DNA of 64,000 nucleotides from assembly GCF_040546765.1 (NCBI RefSeq), contig NZ_JBEPOK010000001.1:2976001-3040000 (forward strand), given 5' to 3'. Positions 18,306 through 27,336 of this stretch are shown piece by piece. A program made the position numbers and the translations under genes. The notes under the pieces are model-generated. The model did not search any database and was not told the origin of the DNA. It worked only from the letters and a program-made list of their open reading frames with translations. How positions within the stretch are numbered: the stretch's first letter is position 1; each line of letters starts with the position of its first letter. Source of the stretch: Arthrobacter sp. OAP107 (lineage in GTDB: Bacteria; Actinomycetota; Actinomycetes; Actinomycetales; Micrococcaceae).

Positions 18306-19460
18306 GTGACGATCGAAGATACAAACGCCACAGTAGAGACAGCACACCGCACAAGGACTATCCGCGGTGCAGTCCTTGAATCCATAGGAACCGACCGGCC
18401 CTACACAGGCACGCAGCCCATCAAGGTCGGGGAGCTGGAGCTTGAAGGTCCGGGGCCCGGCGAGATTCTGGTCCGCATCGAGGCCGCCGGAGTGTGCCAC
18501 TCCGATCTTTCGGTCGTCAACGGAAACCGTCCGCGGCCGGTACCGATGCTGCTGGGCCATGAAGCTGCCGGAATCGTGGAGGAACTGGGCGAAGGCGTCG
18601 ATGACATCTCCCTGGGCCAGCGCGTGGTGATGACATTCCTCCCCCGCTGCGGCGAGTGTGCCGGATGCCGGTCCAACGGCAAAACGCCCTGTGAAAAAGG
18701 CACCGCCTCCAACACCGAAGGTTCGCTGCTTGGCGGTACCCGCAGGCTCACCAGAAACGGAGAGCCGGTGCAGCACCACCTCGGAGTGTCCGCTTTCGCC
18801 ACTCACGCCGTGGTCTCCCGCCGCTCCGTCGTGCCTGTGGGATCTGACGTCCCAGCGCACATTGCCGCGCTGCTCGGCTGTGCCCTGCTGACCGGCGGCG
18901 GAGCGATCCTCAACGTCGCGAAGCCGGGCCCCACCAGCCGCGTGGCCATCGTCGGACTGGGCGGCGTTGGCATGGCCGCGCTGATCACAGCCAAAGCCGT
19001 CGGAGTCGATCATGTTGTGGGCATCGACACGATGCCGGCGAAACTGGAGGCGGCACGCGAGCTCGGCGCAGCAGACGCCATGACCTCTGAGACAGCCCTG
19101 GAACGCGGTGCGAAGTTTGATGCCGTCATCGAAGCCGCAGGGCACCCCCGCGCGCTGGAAGCTGCCATCGCCCTCACCAAGCCTGGCGGCATCACAGTGA
19201 CCGTCGGCCTGCCGGCCCCCGGACAGCCAGCCTCAATCGACCCCCTTGCCCTAACCGCAGAGGCACGGTCCATCGTCGGCAGTTACCTCGGCTCAGCCGT
19301 ACCGGCACACGACATCCCGATTTACGAAGAACTGTGGCGCTCCGGGCAATTGGCCGTAGAGGGTCTCGTCTCGGACACCATCCCGCTCGACGAAATCAAC
19401 CGGGCAATGGACACCCTTGACGGCGGCCACGCTCTGCGCCAGATCATCACTTTTTCCTAA
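18306..19460 (+). CDS. Zinc-dependent alcohol dehydrogenase (MDR family)
   Basis: 384-residue NAD-linked enzyme oxidising a primary or secondary alcohol. Catalytic zinc ligands are Cys64 (GVCHSD) and His85-Glu86 (GHEAAG); structural zinc ligands are Cys115, Cys118, Cys121 and Cys129. The Rossmann motif is VGLGGVGMAALITAKAVG. The GTG at 18306 is chosen for GAGAGGA just upstream and because the MDR fold starts about 20 residues later. It is first in a rightward operon with a Baeyer-Villiger monooxygenase (36 bp later), an esterase and a semialdehyde dehydrogenase. This is the gene set used to degrade cyclic alcohols, so the enzyme may make the ketone and/or oxidise the omega-hydroxy acid formed after ring opening. 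Specificity is inferred. Confidence 0.87.
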   Translation: MTIEDTNATVETAHRTRTIRGAVLESIGTDRPYTGTQPIKVGELELEGPGPGEILVRIEAAGVCHSDLSVVNGNRPRPVPMLLGHEAAGIVEELGEGVDDISLGQRVVMTFLPRCGECAGCRSNGKTPCEKGTASNTEGSLLGGTRRLTRNGEPVQHHLGVSAFATHAVVSRRSVVPVGSDVPAHIAALLGCALLTGGGAILNVAKPGPTSRVAIVGLGGVGMAALITAKAVGVDHVVGIDTMPAKLEAARELGAADAMTSETALERGAKFDAVIEAAGHPRALEAAIALTKPGGITVTVGLPAPGQPASIDPLALTAEARSIVGSYLGSAVPAHDIPIYEELWRSGQLAVEGLVSDTIPLDEINRAMDTLDGGHALRQIITFS

Positions 19461-19495
19461 ACCACCAGACATTCCACCCCTCAGGAGAGAACATC

Positions 19496-20983
19496 ATGTC
19501 AACCACCAATGACCACATTTACAGCGCCATCGTTATCGGTGCCGGCTTCGGCGGCCTGGGCCAGGGTGCCCAGTTCGTGCAGGAAGGCGTCGACGACTTC
19601 CTGATTCTTGAGCGCGGCAACGACGTTGGCGGCGTATGGCGGGAGAACACCTACCCCGGAGCCGCTTGCGACACCCAGGCGCTGGTCTACTGCTACAGCT
19701 ACTTCCTGCACCTGAAGGTCTCCCGGATGTTCGCCGGCCAGGAAGAACTCCAGGGTTACCTGCGTTCCATGGTTGAGGAGTTTGGCCTCGGAAAGCACAT
19801 CCACTTCGGCCAGAACATCACCGCAACCGAATGGGACCAGGACCGCCTCCTCTGGACCGTGCATACCGCGGAGGGCTCCCGATACCTGACCCGTTCCGTT
19901 GTGGCAGCCTGGGGCCAGTTGAATGAGCCAAACATTCCGGACTTCCCTGGCATCGAGTCCTTCGAAGGAGTGGCGTTCCACTCCTCCACCTGGCGCCACG
20001 ACCTGGACCTGACGGGCAAGCGGGTCGCCTCCATTGGCGCGGCCGCAACCGCCGTCCAGTACGTTCCGGAGGTAGCCAAGATCGCCTCGGACCTCACCGT
20101 GTTCCAGCGTTCGGCCAACTACATCCTCCCGCGGGACCAGTACGTCTTCAGCGAAGAAGAGACCGCAGCGTTTCTGGCGGACCCGGAGCTGTACCGGAAA
20201 AAGCGCCAGGAGATCCACGAGTTCCGTGAGGCGGGATTCGAACGTACCCGCCGCCACACCACCGCATCCGAGGAAGGTGTCCAGCAGGCCCGCGCACACC
20301 TGGAGGCCCAAGTGGCGGACCCTGAACTCCGCACCAAGCTCACGCCCGACTACGATTTCGGCTGCAAGCGCATCCTCCGAAGCGATGATTTCTACCCTGC
20401 ACTGACCCGCGACAACGTGGAACTCGTAACCGAGAAGATCACCGAATTTACCCCCAATGGCATTCGTACCGCGGACGGTGTCGAACACGAGTTTGACGTC
20501 ATCATCTACGCCACCGGCTTCAAGAGCCACGCCTTCCAGGGCTCGATGCGCGTCGTGGGACGCGACGGACTCCGCCTCGACGAGAGGTGGGGCAACGCCC
20601 CCGAGGCATACCTGGGCATCACCGTTGACAACTTCCCCAACCTGTTCCTGGTCTATGGACCGAACACGAACCTCAACCACAACTCCGTTGTGTCCATGCT
20701 TGAGGCCCAGCACCGCTACATTTCGCAGGCTGTTGAATACATCGCGGCCGACGCAAGCCGGATGCTGGAAGTTGACCGCAATGTGCTCGAGAAGTTCAAC
20801 GCGCATGTTCAGGAAGAGCTCGACAAGTCTGCCTTCTCCTCCGAGTGCTCATCCTGGTACAAGAACGAGGACGGCCGCGTTATCAACAACTGGTCCGGGA
20901 CAGTCAACGAATACCGGGCGCACACGCAGGATCTCCAGCTCGATGACTACCTCCAGCTGGCCGAGAGCGGTCAGGGTAAGTGA
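19496..20983 (+). CDS. Type I Baeyer-Villiger monooxygenase (FAD, NADPH)
   Basis: 495-residue flavoprotein that inserts oxygen next to a ketone carbonyl, giving an ester or lactone. The FAD-binding motif GAGFGG is at residues 15-20. The type I fingerprint FEGVAFHSSTW (F-x-G-x-x-x-H-x-x-x-W) is at 156-166. A second dinucleotide-binding segment follows (GKRVASIGAAATAVQ), and DVIIYATGF is the C-terminal family motif. AGGAGAG at 19483 sets the ATG. Length is close to cyclopentanone and cyclohexanone monooxygenases (about 500-550). Its GTGA overlap with the esterase gene suggests that the lactone is hydrolysed by the next enzyme. Ring size cannot be read from sequence; the C5 glutarate genes nearby favour cyclopentanone. 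Confidence 0.9.
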   Translation: MSTTNDHIYSAIVIGAGFGGLGQGAQFVQEGVDDFLILERGNDVGGVWRENTYPGAACDTQALVYCYSYFLHLKVSRMFAGQEELQGYLRSMVEEFGLGKHIHFGQNITATEWDQDRLLWTVHTAEGSRYLTRSVVAAWGQLNEPNIPDFPGIESFEGVAFHSSTWRHDLDLTGKRVASIGAAATAVQYVPEVAKIASDLTVFQRSANYILPRDQYVFSEEETAAFLADPELYRKKRQEIHEFREAGFERTRRHTTASEEGVQQARAHLEAQVADPELRTKLTPDYDFGCKRILRSDDFYPALTRDNVELVTEKITEFTPNGIRTADGVEHEFDVIIYATGFKSHAFQGSMRVVGRDGLRLDERWGNAPEAYLGITVDNFPNLFLVYGPNTNLNHNSVVSMLEAQHRYISQAVEYIAADASRMLEVDRNVLEKFNAHVQEELDKSAFSSECSSWYKNEDGRVINNWSGTVNEYRAHTQDLQLDDYLQLAESGQGK

Positions 20984-21939
20984 TCACCCAGCCTGACCCG
21001 TTCAGTGGAAGGCCCATAGCCGTGGACGCAGCAGCGGTCCTGGAAAAGTTTCGGGCCTCCGGTGGACGGTCGTTCCACACCTACCCTGTCGGGCAGGTGC
21101 GTGACTTGTATGAGAGCGGGTGCGCCGCAAACGGCCTGAGCGGTGACGAGATATCAGCGGTTTCGGACGTCGTGGTGGATAACTTCCGTGTCCGGATCTA
21201 CGACCCTCAGGTTGTCAGCGGACCCACCCCCGTCGTGTTGTTCTTCCACGGCGGCGGGTGGGTTATGGGAAGCCTTTCCACCCATGACGGTCTTTGCCGC
21301 AGGCTGGCCGCCCTGACGGGGCTGCCAGTCGTGGCCGTGGATTACAGGCTCGCCCCGGAGCATCCCTATCCGGCGGCGATCGAAGACAGCCGGGCAGCAC
21401 TACGCTGGCTGTTCACTTCCGGCGATGACCACGGTTTGGACATAACCCAGGCCGTGCTTGTCGGTGACAGTGCAGGCGGCCAGCTGGCCGCAGTCCTGGC
21501 AATCGAAAACGCCAGCGCAGCCGATTCACTGCCGATTGCTGCTCAGGTCCTCATCTATCCCATGGTGGATCTGACCATGTCCACGCCCTCGTATGCTCGC
21601 GTCACTGAAGGCTTCCCCTTGGTAGCGGACACCATTGCCTGGTTCGCTGACCATTACCTGCCGGCGGGCACGGACCGGACAACGCCCGACGTCAGTCCTG
21701 CGCTGGCGGAGCTGCCTGCCGGGCTTCCACCCGCCTATGTCATCACGGTCGATAATGATCCGCTCGTTGACGAGGGAGCAGGCTTTGCCGGAGCCATGGC
21801 CCGGGCAGGGACGGAAGTGCTCTACCGGCACCTCCCCGGGTACGCGCACGGACTGTTCACCTCCGCAGGACGCATCCCGCAGGGGGAGAAAGCCATCAAC
21901 GACATAGCCGGTTTCATCAAGCACCGCACCACCGCCTGA
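20980..21939 (+). CDS. Alpha/beta hydrolase of the HSL family (probable lactone hydrolase/esterase)
   Basis: 319-residue esterase. The oxyanion-hole motif His90-Gly-Gly-Gly93 (FFHGGGWVMG) and the nucleophile elbow GDSAGG with Ser164 are those of the hormone-sensitive-lipase (family IV) group. The acid DNDPLVD and the catalytic His in GYAHGLF follow at the C-terminus. The start GTG overlaps the monooxygenase stop (GTGA), so the two are coupled. In cyclic-ketone pathways the matching enzyme opens the lactone to an omega-hydroxy acid (for example 5-hydroxyvalerate from delta-valerolactone), which fits the order here. It is followed after 134 bp by the semialdehyde dehydrogenase gene. Confidence 0.88.
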   Translation: MITQPDPFSGRPIAVDAAAVLEKFRASGGRSFHTYPVGQVRDLYESGCAANGLSGDEISAVSDVVVDNFRVRIYDPQVVSGPTPVVLFFHGGGWVMGSLSTHDGLCRRLAALTGLPVVAVDYRLAPEHPYPAAIEDSRAALRWLFTSGDDHGLDITQAVLVGDSAGGQLAAVLAIENASAADSLPIAAQVLIYPMVDLTMSTPSYARVTEGFPLVADTIAWFADHYLPAGTDRTTPDVSPALAELPAGLPPAYVITVDNDPLVDEGAGFAGAMARAGTEVLYRHLPGYAHGLFTSAGRIPQGEKAINDIAGFIKHRTTA

Positions 21940-22073
21940 AGGTGAAGGTGAAGGAGAAGACCTCTCCCTCACCACACGTCGCGGCCAGCCGAGCCGTGCC
22001 GGTCTGAAGGATGGTGATGGCCGTCAATTTCCACGGCGGTTGTCACCATCCTCACGTTCTTAAGGAAAATCTA

Positions 22074-23624
22074 ATGACTACTGCTCTTGTAGGCTCACCC
22101 GCCATCTCACCACAGCGTGAAGCGGACCTCCTTTCCTCCGTGCCCACCGGCTTGTTGATCGGGAGCCAGTGGCGGGACGCGTCCGACGGCGGCACGTTCG
22201 ACGTTCACGACCCCGCCACCGGGGAGGTGGTCGCCACCCTGGCCTCAGCCAGCAGCGACGACGCGATCGCCGCGCTCGACGCGGCCGACGCCGCCCAGGC
22301 CTCCTGGGCCCGGACGGCACCGCGGGAAAGGGCCGAAATCCTGCGCCGGGCTTTCGATCTGGTCACCGAACGCGCCGAGGACTTCGCCCTGCTCATGACC
22401 TTGGAAATGGGCAAGCCGCTGGCCGAAGCCCGCGGCGAAGTCACCTACGGGGCCGAGTTCCTGCGCTGGTTCTCCGAGGAAACCGTCCGCGACTACGGCC
22501 GCTACCTCACCACGCCCGAGGGCAAAAACAAGATCCTCGTCCAGCACAAACCCGTCGGGCCGTGCCTGCTCATCACCCCGTGGAACTTCCCCCTCGCCAT
22601 GGCCACCCGCAAGGTCGCCCCCGCCATCGCCGCAGGCTGCACCATGGTCCTCAAACCCGCCAAACTCACCCCGCTCACCGCCCAGTACTTCGCCCAGACA
22701 ATGCTCGACGCCGGCCTGCCCGCCGGAGTGCTCAACGTGGTGTCCTCCTCGTCCGCTTCGGGGATCTCCGGGCCGCTGCTGGCCGACCCGCGCCTGCGGA
22801 AGGTCTCCTTCACCGGCTCCACCCCGGTCGGCAAGCGGCTCATGGCCGACGCCGCCCAGAACGTGCTGCGCACCTCCATGGAACTGGGCGGGAACGCACC
22901 CTTCATCGTGTTCGAGGACGCAAACCTGGACGAGGCCGTCGATGGGGCCATGGCCGCCAAAATGCGTAACATGGGCGAAGCCTGCACCGCCGCCAACCGG
23001 TTCCTCGTCCACGAATCCGTGGCGCAGGAGTTCACCGCCAAGTTCGCCGCCGCGATGGGCGCCCTGACCACCGGCCGCGGCACCGAACCCGAAACCCAGG
23101 TCGGTCCTCTCATCGACGCCGGGGCGCGCGATGACGTGCACGCCCTGGTGGCTGCCGCCGTCGACGCCGGAGCCACCGCGGTCACCGGCGGCGCACCGGT
23201 TGACGGTCCCGGGTACTTCTACCCGCCCACCGTGCTCGGCAACGTCCCCAACGACGCCGCTATCCTCGGCCAGGAAATCTTTGGCCCCGTCGCCCCGGTC
23301 ATCACCTTCAGCACGGAAGAGGACGCCATCCGCCTGGCCAACGCCAGCGAATACGGCCTCGCCTCCTACCTCTACAGCAAGGATTTCAACCGGCTCCTGC
23401 GCGTGGCCGAGCAGATCGAATTCGGGATGGTCGGCTTCAACGCCGGGGTCATCTCCAACGCCGCGGCACCCTTCGGCGGCGCCAAACAATCAGGACTCGG
23501 CCGCGAAGGCGGCACCGAAGGCATCGCCGAATACACCACCACCCAATACATCGGCATCACCGACCCCTACGCAAATCAGGCGGCAGCGGCCGGGGAATCG
23601 GAAGAGGATCGTTCCGCTAAGTAA
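22074..23624 (+). CDS. NAD(P)-dependent succinate/glutarate-semialdehyde dehydrogenase
   Basis: 516-residue aldehyde dehydrogenase of the GabD group. The general base Glu270 is in ELGGNAPF and the nucleophile Cys304 in GEACTAANRF; the usual Asn ligand is in PWNFPLAM, and QEIFGPVAPV marks the C-terminal cofactor loop. ATG 22074 (MTTALVGS) has AAGGA upstream; earlier codons in frame (from 22011) carry no site. It closes the operon ADH-BVMO-esterase-ALDH and is also the step needed after the divergent aminotransferase. It can therefore serve both branches by oxidising glutarate semialdehyde to glutarate. Codon use is unusually rich in C at third positions, even for this window. Confidence 0.88.
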   Translation: MTTALVGSPAISPQREADLLSSVPTGLLIGSQWRDASDGGTFDVHDPATGEVVATLASASSDDAIAALDAADAAQASWARTAPRERAEILRRAFDLVTERAEDFALLMTLEMGKPLAEARGEVTYGAEFLRWFSEETVRDYGRYLTTPEGKNKILVQHKPVGPCLLITPWNFPLAMATRKVAPAIAAGCTMVLKPAKLTPLTAQYFAQTMLDAGLPAGVLNVVSSSSASGISGPLLADPRLRKVSFTGSTPVGKRLMADAAQNVLRTSMELGGNAPFIVFEDANLDEAVDGAMAAKMRNMGEACTAANRFLVHESVAQEFTAKFAAAMGALTTGRGTEPETQVGPLIDAGARDDVHALVAAAVDAGATAVTGGAPVDGPGYFYPPTVLGNVPNDAAILGQEIFGPVAPVITFSTEEDAIRLANASEYGLASYLYSKDFNRLLRVAEQIEFGMVGFNAGVISNAAAPFGGAKQSGLGREGGTEGIAEYTTTQYIGITDPYANQAAAAGESEEDRSAK

Positions 23625-24577
23625 AGCGAAGGCCAGCATCCTGCCCGACCGTTCCGGCCTGAAGCCGGCGCTACGGAGTCAGTCCTGCCCGAGACATCTG
23701 TTCTCCGATCGCAATACCGCAAAGGAATCATGATGAAAACTACTCCTCATCTGGCAATGCGACGGGAACGTTCCAAAGCAGGCCGAGTGAGGACGGCTGA
23801 TTGCGTTCCCACGCGCCCGCGCAACGGCGCATATAGCGCGTCCAGCCTGCCGCTCCTCCGAGGGGAGACCCCCTCAGGCCGGAGGTCGGCGGTTACGCTT
23901 CAGCCACGCCGGCTCCGGTTCGCCATCGGTTCCCGGGACACTGCCGGTGCTGCCTTCGACATCCTCCGTTCGTTGCACCCCGAATACCGTCGTCTGGGCT
24001 CAAGATCCGCCCGCCAGAGCCAAGTCACCCTTAGCGCCCAAGATAGTTGCGAGGACGATTGCCACTACTGCACGGGCCCGGAAACGGACTGAGAGGAGCG
24101 CGGCACTGCCTTACCGGGGTGGGAATCTGATACCCGCAGGGGCTCTTTTCCTAGTGACATATGAGTTCTTTGAGGACGGCCTAGCTGCTGGACCCAAATT
24201 AGTCGCGTATGACGGTCCTCCAACGCGACACTCGCGGCCACTCCCCTGTCACCGGGCGAAACTTGAGAGCGGTGGATAGACGATCATGGTCGTCAACTCG
24301 CTCCGGGTGAGGTTCTTGAGCCCACAGGCAGCCAAGGTTTCCCTGGATCTGGGCGTCAACAGCCACCCCGCGCGCTCTGAGCGCGCGTTCCCAGGTCAGT
24401 AAAGCCCGAATCGATGGCCGACATCGCATGGCTGGGGAAGCCCAGGCATGCGAGACCGTGTCGCACGTGGCCCACCTCCAGCGGGCTTTTCTAGGGCGTG
24501 TAACCGCCAACGCTTCGTAAGTGGTCGCGGCTATAGTCGGCCAAACCTGGATCGGTTTAGACACGTCGTGTCGCCGT
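23625..24577. other. No gene recognised; probably decayed sequence
   Basis: About 950 bp with lower coding bias and no conserved protein that I recognise on either strand. A frame at 23730-24092 has a Shine-Dalgarno-like AAAGGA before its ATG, but its product is Arg/Ser-rich, low in structure and of no known family. It may be a remnant (the piece AGAAFDILRSLHPEYRRLG looks protein-like). Confidence 0.4.
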
Positions 24578-24658
24578 CATCCTTTTGGTCAGGAAAAGAC
24601 CATCCCATCGGAGCTCCATCCGGCCGATGTGAGCCACACGGATCAGCCGAAGAATTAG
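24578..24658 (+). promoter_or_regulatory. Candidate structured leader RNA (copy B) upstream of a 48-residue ORF
   Basis: Second copy of the 81-nt motif found before hyuA, same strand, ungapped. Here the hairpins are fully paired: TGGTC/GACCA, CATCGG/CCGATG and TGTG/CACA. Similarity also extends loosely about 25 bp upstream. The small ORF starts 33 nt downstream with a good ribosome-binding site, so the relation leader - RBS - ORF is the same as at hyuA. Confidence 0.5.
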
Positions 24659-24691
24659 ACAAGAAGAGGACCTGAAGGGAAAGGAAAGGCC

Positions 24692-24838
24692 ATGACACGC
24701 GAGGAAGCCTTCGCAAGATGCACCTCCGATTCGTATGTCGAGTTCTACGGCGGCCGGTGGCTCGTAGTTCCGTTTGCCCAGGTAGAGCAGCCGAAGTTCT
24801 TCGTTTGCTCTCCGCTGACACTCCTCAACAGCATCTGA
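24692..24838 (+). CDS. Small ORF (48 residues) behind leader copy B
   Basis: MTREEAFARCTSDSYVEFYG followed by GRWLVVPFAQVEQPKFFV and a short tail. The ribosome-binding site AAGGAAAGG sits directly before the ATG, and third positions are mostly G/C. I do not recognise a family. It could be an independent small protein controlled by the leader or a leftover N-terminus of a lost gene. It lies in otherwise gene-poor sequence just outside the island boundary repeat. Confidence 0.4.
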   Translation: MTREEAFARCTSDSYVEFYGGRWLVVPFAQVEQPKFFVCSPLTLLNSI

Positions 24839-25394
24839 ACGTCCGCCGACGGTCTGCGGTAGCTCCGTTCGCTGTCATGTTTCCTCTGAGGCTTCCTTGG
24901 CGAGCCGCCGCCCTTGAACGGAATGGTTCCCTTTGTGTCGCCACATGATCACCTGCCAATCACGACATCCTGGTCGGGATGTTTAGCTGACCAAAGGGTT
25001 TTTATTCGCCAACGGGTGCTTCGACGTCTCACCATTCCGTCATGTCCTCATCCAGCAGGGATGGCATGAACAGATATGAAAGATTGGCCTGGCGGCAGGT
25101 ACCTTACTCCGGGACATCGCGGTGAAAATCCACAGCGTCATGTAGGCGACGTTGCAGGCAGCCATGAAAAGGCATCGATGGAAATCCCTCGAGCCAGGGA
25201 AGAAGGCGGTGAACTTCGTGGGCTACATGTACGACGGCGATACCTCCCCGTCGGGCACAGTAGTCCGTGTCAGATCGCTTATTAGCATCTGGCAGGAACA
25301 TATCCCTTCAGATTGTGCACAAATCATGTCGCATATGGCCCGGGGCCACCATGAAGAAGTAGGCAAGCACCAGGAACCAAAAAGGAGGAGCGCG
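24839..25394. other. Gene-poor stretch before the island boundary
   Basis: A small dyad CATCCTGGTCGGGATG near 24966 and an open frame entering from 25152 without a ribosome-binding site are all I see. Part of this stretch (from about 25345) is weakly similar to 62785-62840, so it may be the diverged outer flank of the boundary repeat. Confidence 0.35.
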
Positions 25395-25538
25395 GTGAAG
25401 TACCAACGACTCATAAAAGAAGACCAAGTCCCATGCTTCTCGCGTCATGTCGCACTGGGACCGGCCGTCCATGAAGGGGCAACGAACGACAACAGGTCGA
25501 TCAGCGAAGCAAGCGAGGAGACAGCCGGCCAGCAATGA
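25395..25538 (+). CDS. Small ORF (47 residues) at the left boundary repeat
   Basis: Starts at GTG with AAAGGAGGAG seven bases upstream and ends immediately before a GGCCCC-GAA-GGGGCC type terminator. The product begins VKYQRLIKEDQVPCFSRHV. Its counterpart at the right boundary (62842-62955, 37 residues) has the same layout and a shared RYQR/KYQR piece. The function is unknown; the two may be decayed ends of a phage- or plasmid-type gene. Confidence 0.35.
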   Translation: MKYQRLIKEDQVPCFSRHVALGPAVHEGATNDNRSISEASEETAGQQ

Positions 25539-25540
25539 AA

Positions 25541-25739
25541 AAGGCCCCCGAAGGGGCCCTTCACAACACAAAATGTCCACACTCAGAGGCCTATAAGCCC
25601 CTGAACAGGGAAAACACGTGCCCAAGGTGGGACTCGAACCAGCCGCTCCCCCTGAAAATCCGCCGCTCCCCCAAAAACCTCCCCAATTCGGCCCAGTCCG
25701 ATGCCGATACAACCGAATCCGAAGCCCTAGGTGTGGACA
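25541..25739. repeat. Left copy of a ~200-bp direct repeat containing a tRNA 3' end (island boundary)
   Basis: Begins with the terminator-like stem GGCCCC/GGGGCC and ends at GTGTGGACA. It matches 62960-63158 along its length, well conserved but not identical. At 25618-25640 the minus strand carries the 3' part of a tRNA: T-loop TTCGAGT closed by CCCAC, then an acceptor strand ending in GGGCA. A tRNA-Leu isoacceptor starting GCCCGGG would fit the better preserved right copy. The 5' part of the tRNA is absent, so this is a scar of site-specific integration, not a working gene. Same orientation as the right copy. Confidence 0.6.
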
Positions 25740-26055
25740 CTGTCCACACCTCTTTTGTGAGCATTTCTACTGCTCTGCCAAAAACGATGTGCAGCCGCCC
25801 TTCGCAGAGTAAGAGTCCCCGCTTCACCACGTGCCGTCGCTCCGACGTGTGGAACAGATTTTGAGCCGGAACGCGACGCACGACCTTGGCCGGGCATTGA
25901 TGTATGGGGCAACCCGAGGAATGGGATTCAATGAACGTCATAGCGTTGCCACCTCCCTTCGACCATCTAGTCCGAAAATGAGGTGGGGCTGGTCTGGATG
26001 GTGGGCGGGGTTGAGTGACCGGTCTGCGCCACCGGGAATGAGCATCGTTGCTGGG

Positions 26056-27336
26056 TTATGCGACCGGGGTCAGGGTGACGGTGTAGCCGAGGGCCTCGAG
26101 TTGGCGGATATGGTTGCGTTTGCCGGTGTCGGGGTTGATGCGGCGGCTGAAGTGGTCGGGGCCGAGGTCGTGGAACCTGGCCTCGGGGTCATGCAGGAGG
26201 TGCCACACAATGACGAGGATGGAACGCCCGATGGCGACGATGGCGCGTTTCTTGCCTCGCCGTCTGGCGAGCCGCCGGTAGCGTTCGCCAAGGAAAGTAC
26301 TGGTTCTGCCGGCGTTCACCGCGGCTTCTCCAAGGACCCTGGCCAAGTAGGGGTTGCCGTGCCCGGTGGAGCCGTTGCCCTTGTTCTTTCCGGCGGAGGA
26401 GTTGATGCCTGGGGAGAACTTTGCCCAGGAACACAGGTGGCCGGAGGTGGGGAACCGGCTTGTGTCGGCTCCGGTTTCGGCCAGGATGACCGCGGCAGCG
26501 ACGGGGCCGATGCCCGGGATGTCATCCAGGCGCTCCGCCGCCGCGGCGAAAGGGGCCAGCTGCGCCTCGATCCGTTCGTCGACCGCGGCGATATCGGCGT
26601 CGATACCGTCGATCTTGGTCAGCATTCGTGCCAGCAGGAAGCTGTGGTGGTCATCAAAGTGGCCGGTGAAGGCCTCCTCAAGCTCGCTGATCTTCGCTCG
26701 CATGCGGGACCGCGCCATCTGAGCGAGCACTGCCGGGTTCCGTTCGCCGGCGATGAGAGCTGCCATCATCTCCCGCCCGGACACACCAAAAATGTCCGAG
26801 GCGACGACGGAGAGTTTGATGCAGGCGTCCTCGAGGAGTTTTTCGACCCGGTTCTTCTCCGCTGTCCGCGTTCCAACGAGATCGATCCGGTACCGGGTCA
26901 GGTCCCGCAGCCAGCGGATCGGGGCGGGTGGGACGAAACTGGGGCGCAGCATCTGCCGTTCGGCGACCTTGCACAGCCAGACAGCGTCGAGCACGTCGGT
27001 CTTGGGCCGGCCCGGCAGGTGTTTGACGTCGCGGGCATTGACCAGCCACGGATCGAGACCGTGCGCCTCAAGGAGATAGAACACCGGCTTCCAGTAGTCC
27101 GAGGTCGCTTCCATCACCACCCGCTCGATGCGGAGGTCGACCAGCCTGTTGGCCAGCTCCGCCAGTGACCGGCTCATGGTCGAATGAGTGGACACCTCCT
27201 GCAAGCGTCTTCGTGCGTTCCCCGGGCCGGGAATCCTCACGCAGCACACCAGCTCGGCCTTGCCGATGTCGATCGCGGCAACCCTGGGGATGATCTGTTC
27301 CTCGTCCTGAGATTCGGCCAACATGGCCTTCATCAT
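26056..27336 (-). CDS. IS110-family DEDD transposase (bridge-RNA-type recombinase)
   Basis: 426 residues if read from the ATGATG at 27336, which follows GAGGAG. The frame stays open to 27480, but the extra 48 residues come from the non-coding left end and look like no protein. The N-terminal RuvC-like DEDD domain shows AAIDIGKAEL, VMEATSDYW and KTDVLDAVWL. The C-terminal transposase-20 domain carries DIPGIGPVAAAVILAE and the serine/glycine region GKNKGNGSTGHGNPYLARVL. Intact and full length for the family, so probably active. The large open frame on the opposite strand (25831-27168) is its shadow. Confidence 0.92.
   Translation of the reverse strand: MMKAMLAESQDEEQIIPRVAAIDIGKAELVCCVRIPGPGNARRRLQEVSTHSTMSRSLAELANRLVDLRIERVVMEATSDYWKPVFYLLEAHGLDPWLVNARDVKHLPGRPKTDVLDAVWLCKVAERQMLRPSFVPPAPIRWLRDLTRYRIDLVGTRTAEKNRVEKLLEDACIKLSVVASDIFGVSGREMMAALIAGERNPAVLAQMARSRMRAKISELEEAFTGHFDDHHSFLLARMLTKIDGIDADIAAVDERIEAQLAPFAAAAERLDDIPGIGPVAAAVILAETGADTSRFPTSGHLCSWAKFSPGINSSAGKNKGNGSTGHGNPYLARVLGEAAVNAGRTSTFLGERYRRLARRRGKKRAIVAIGRSILVIVWHLLHDPEARFHDLGPDHFSRRINPDTGKRNHIRQLEALGYTVTLTPVA

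Noticed and set aside
22245..23489. A 414-codon minus-strand frame
   Set aside because: Exact antisense shadow of the semialdehyde dehydrogenase gene.
24199..24564. A 121-codon minus-strand frame as a gene
   Set aside because: No ribosome-binding site and no family resemblance; it overlaps the upstream side of leader copy B.
25618..25640. A tRNA gene at the left repeat
   Set aside because: Only T-arm and acceptor 3' strand are present; no D-arm or anticodon arm can be folded. Same for 63034-63056.
25831..27168. A 445-codon open frame on the plus strand
   Set aside because: It is antisense to the IS110 transposase and shows no family features; the high GC of the gene creates it.
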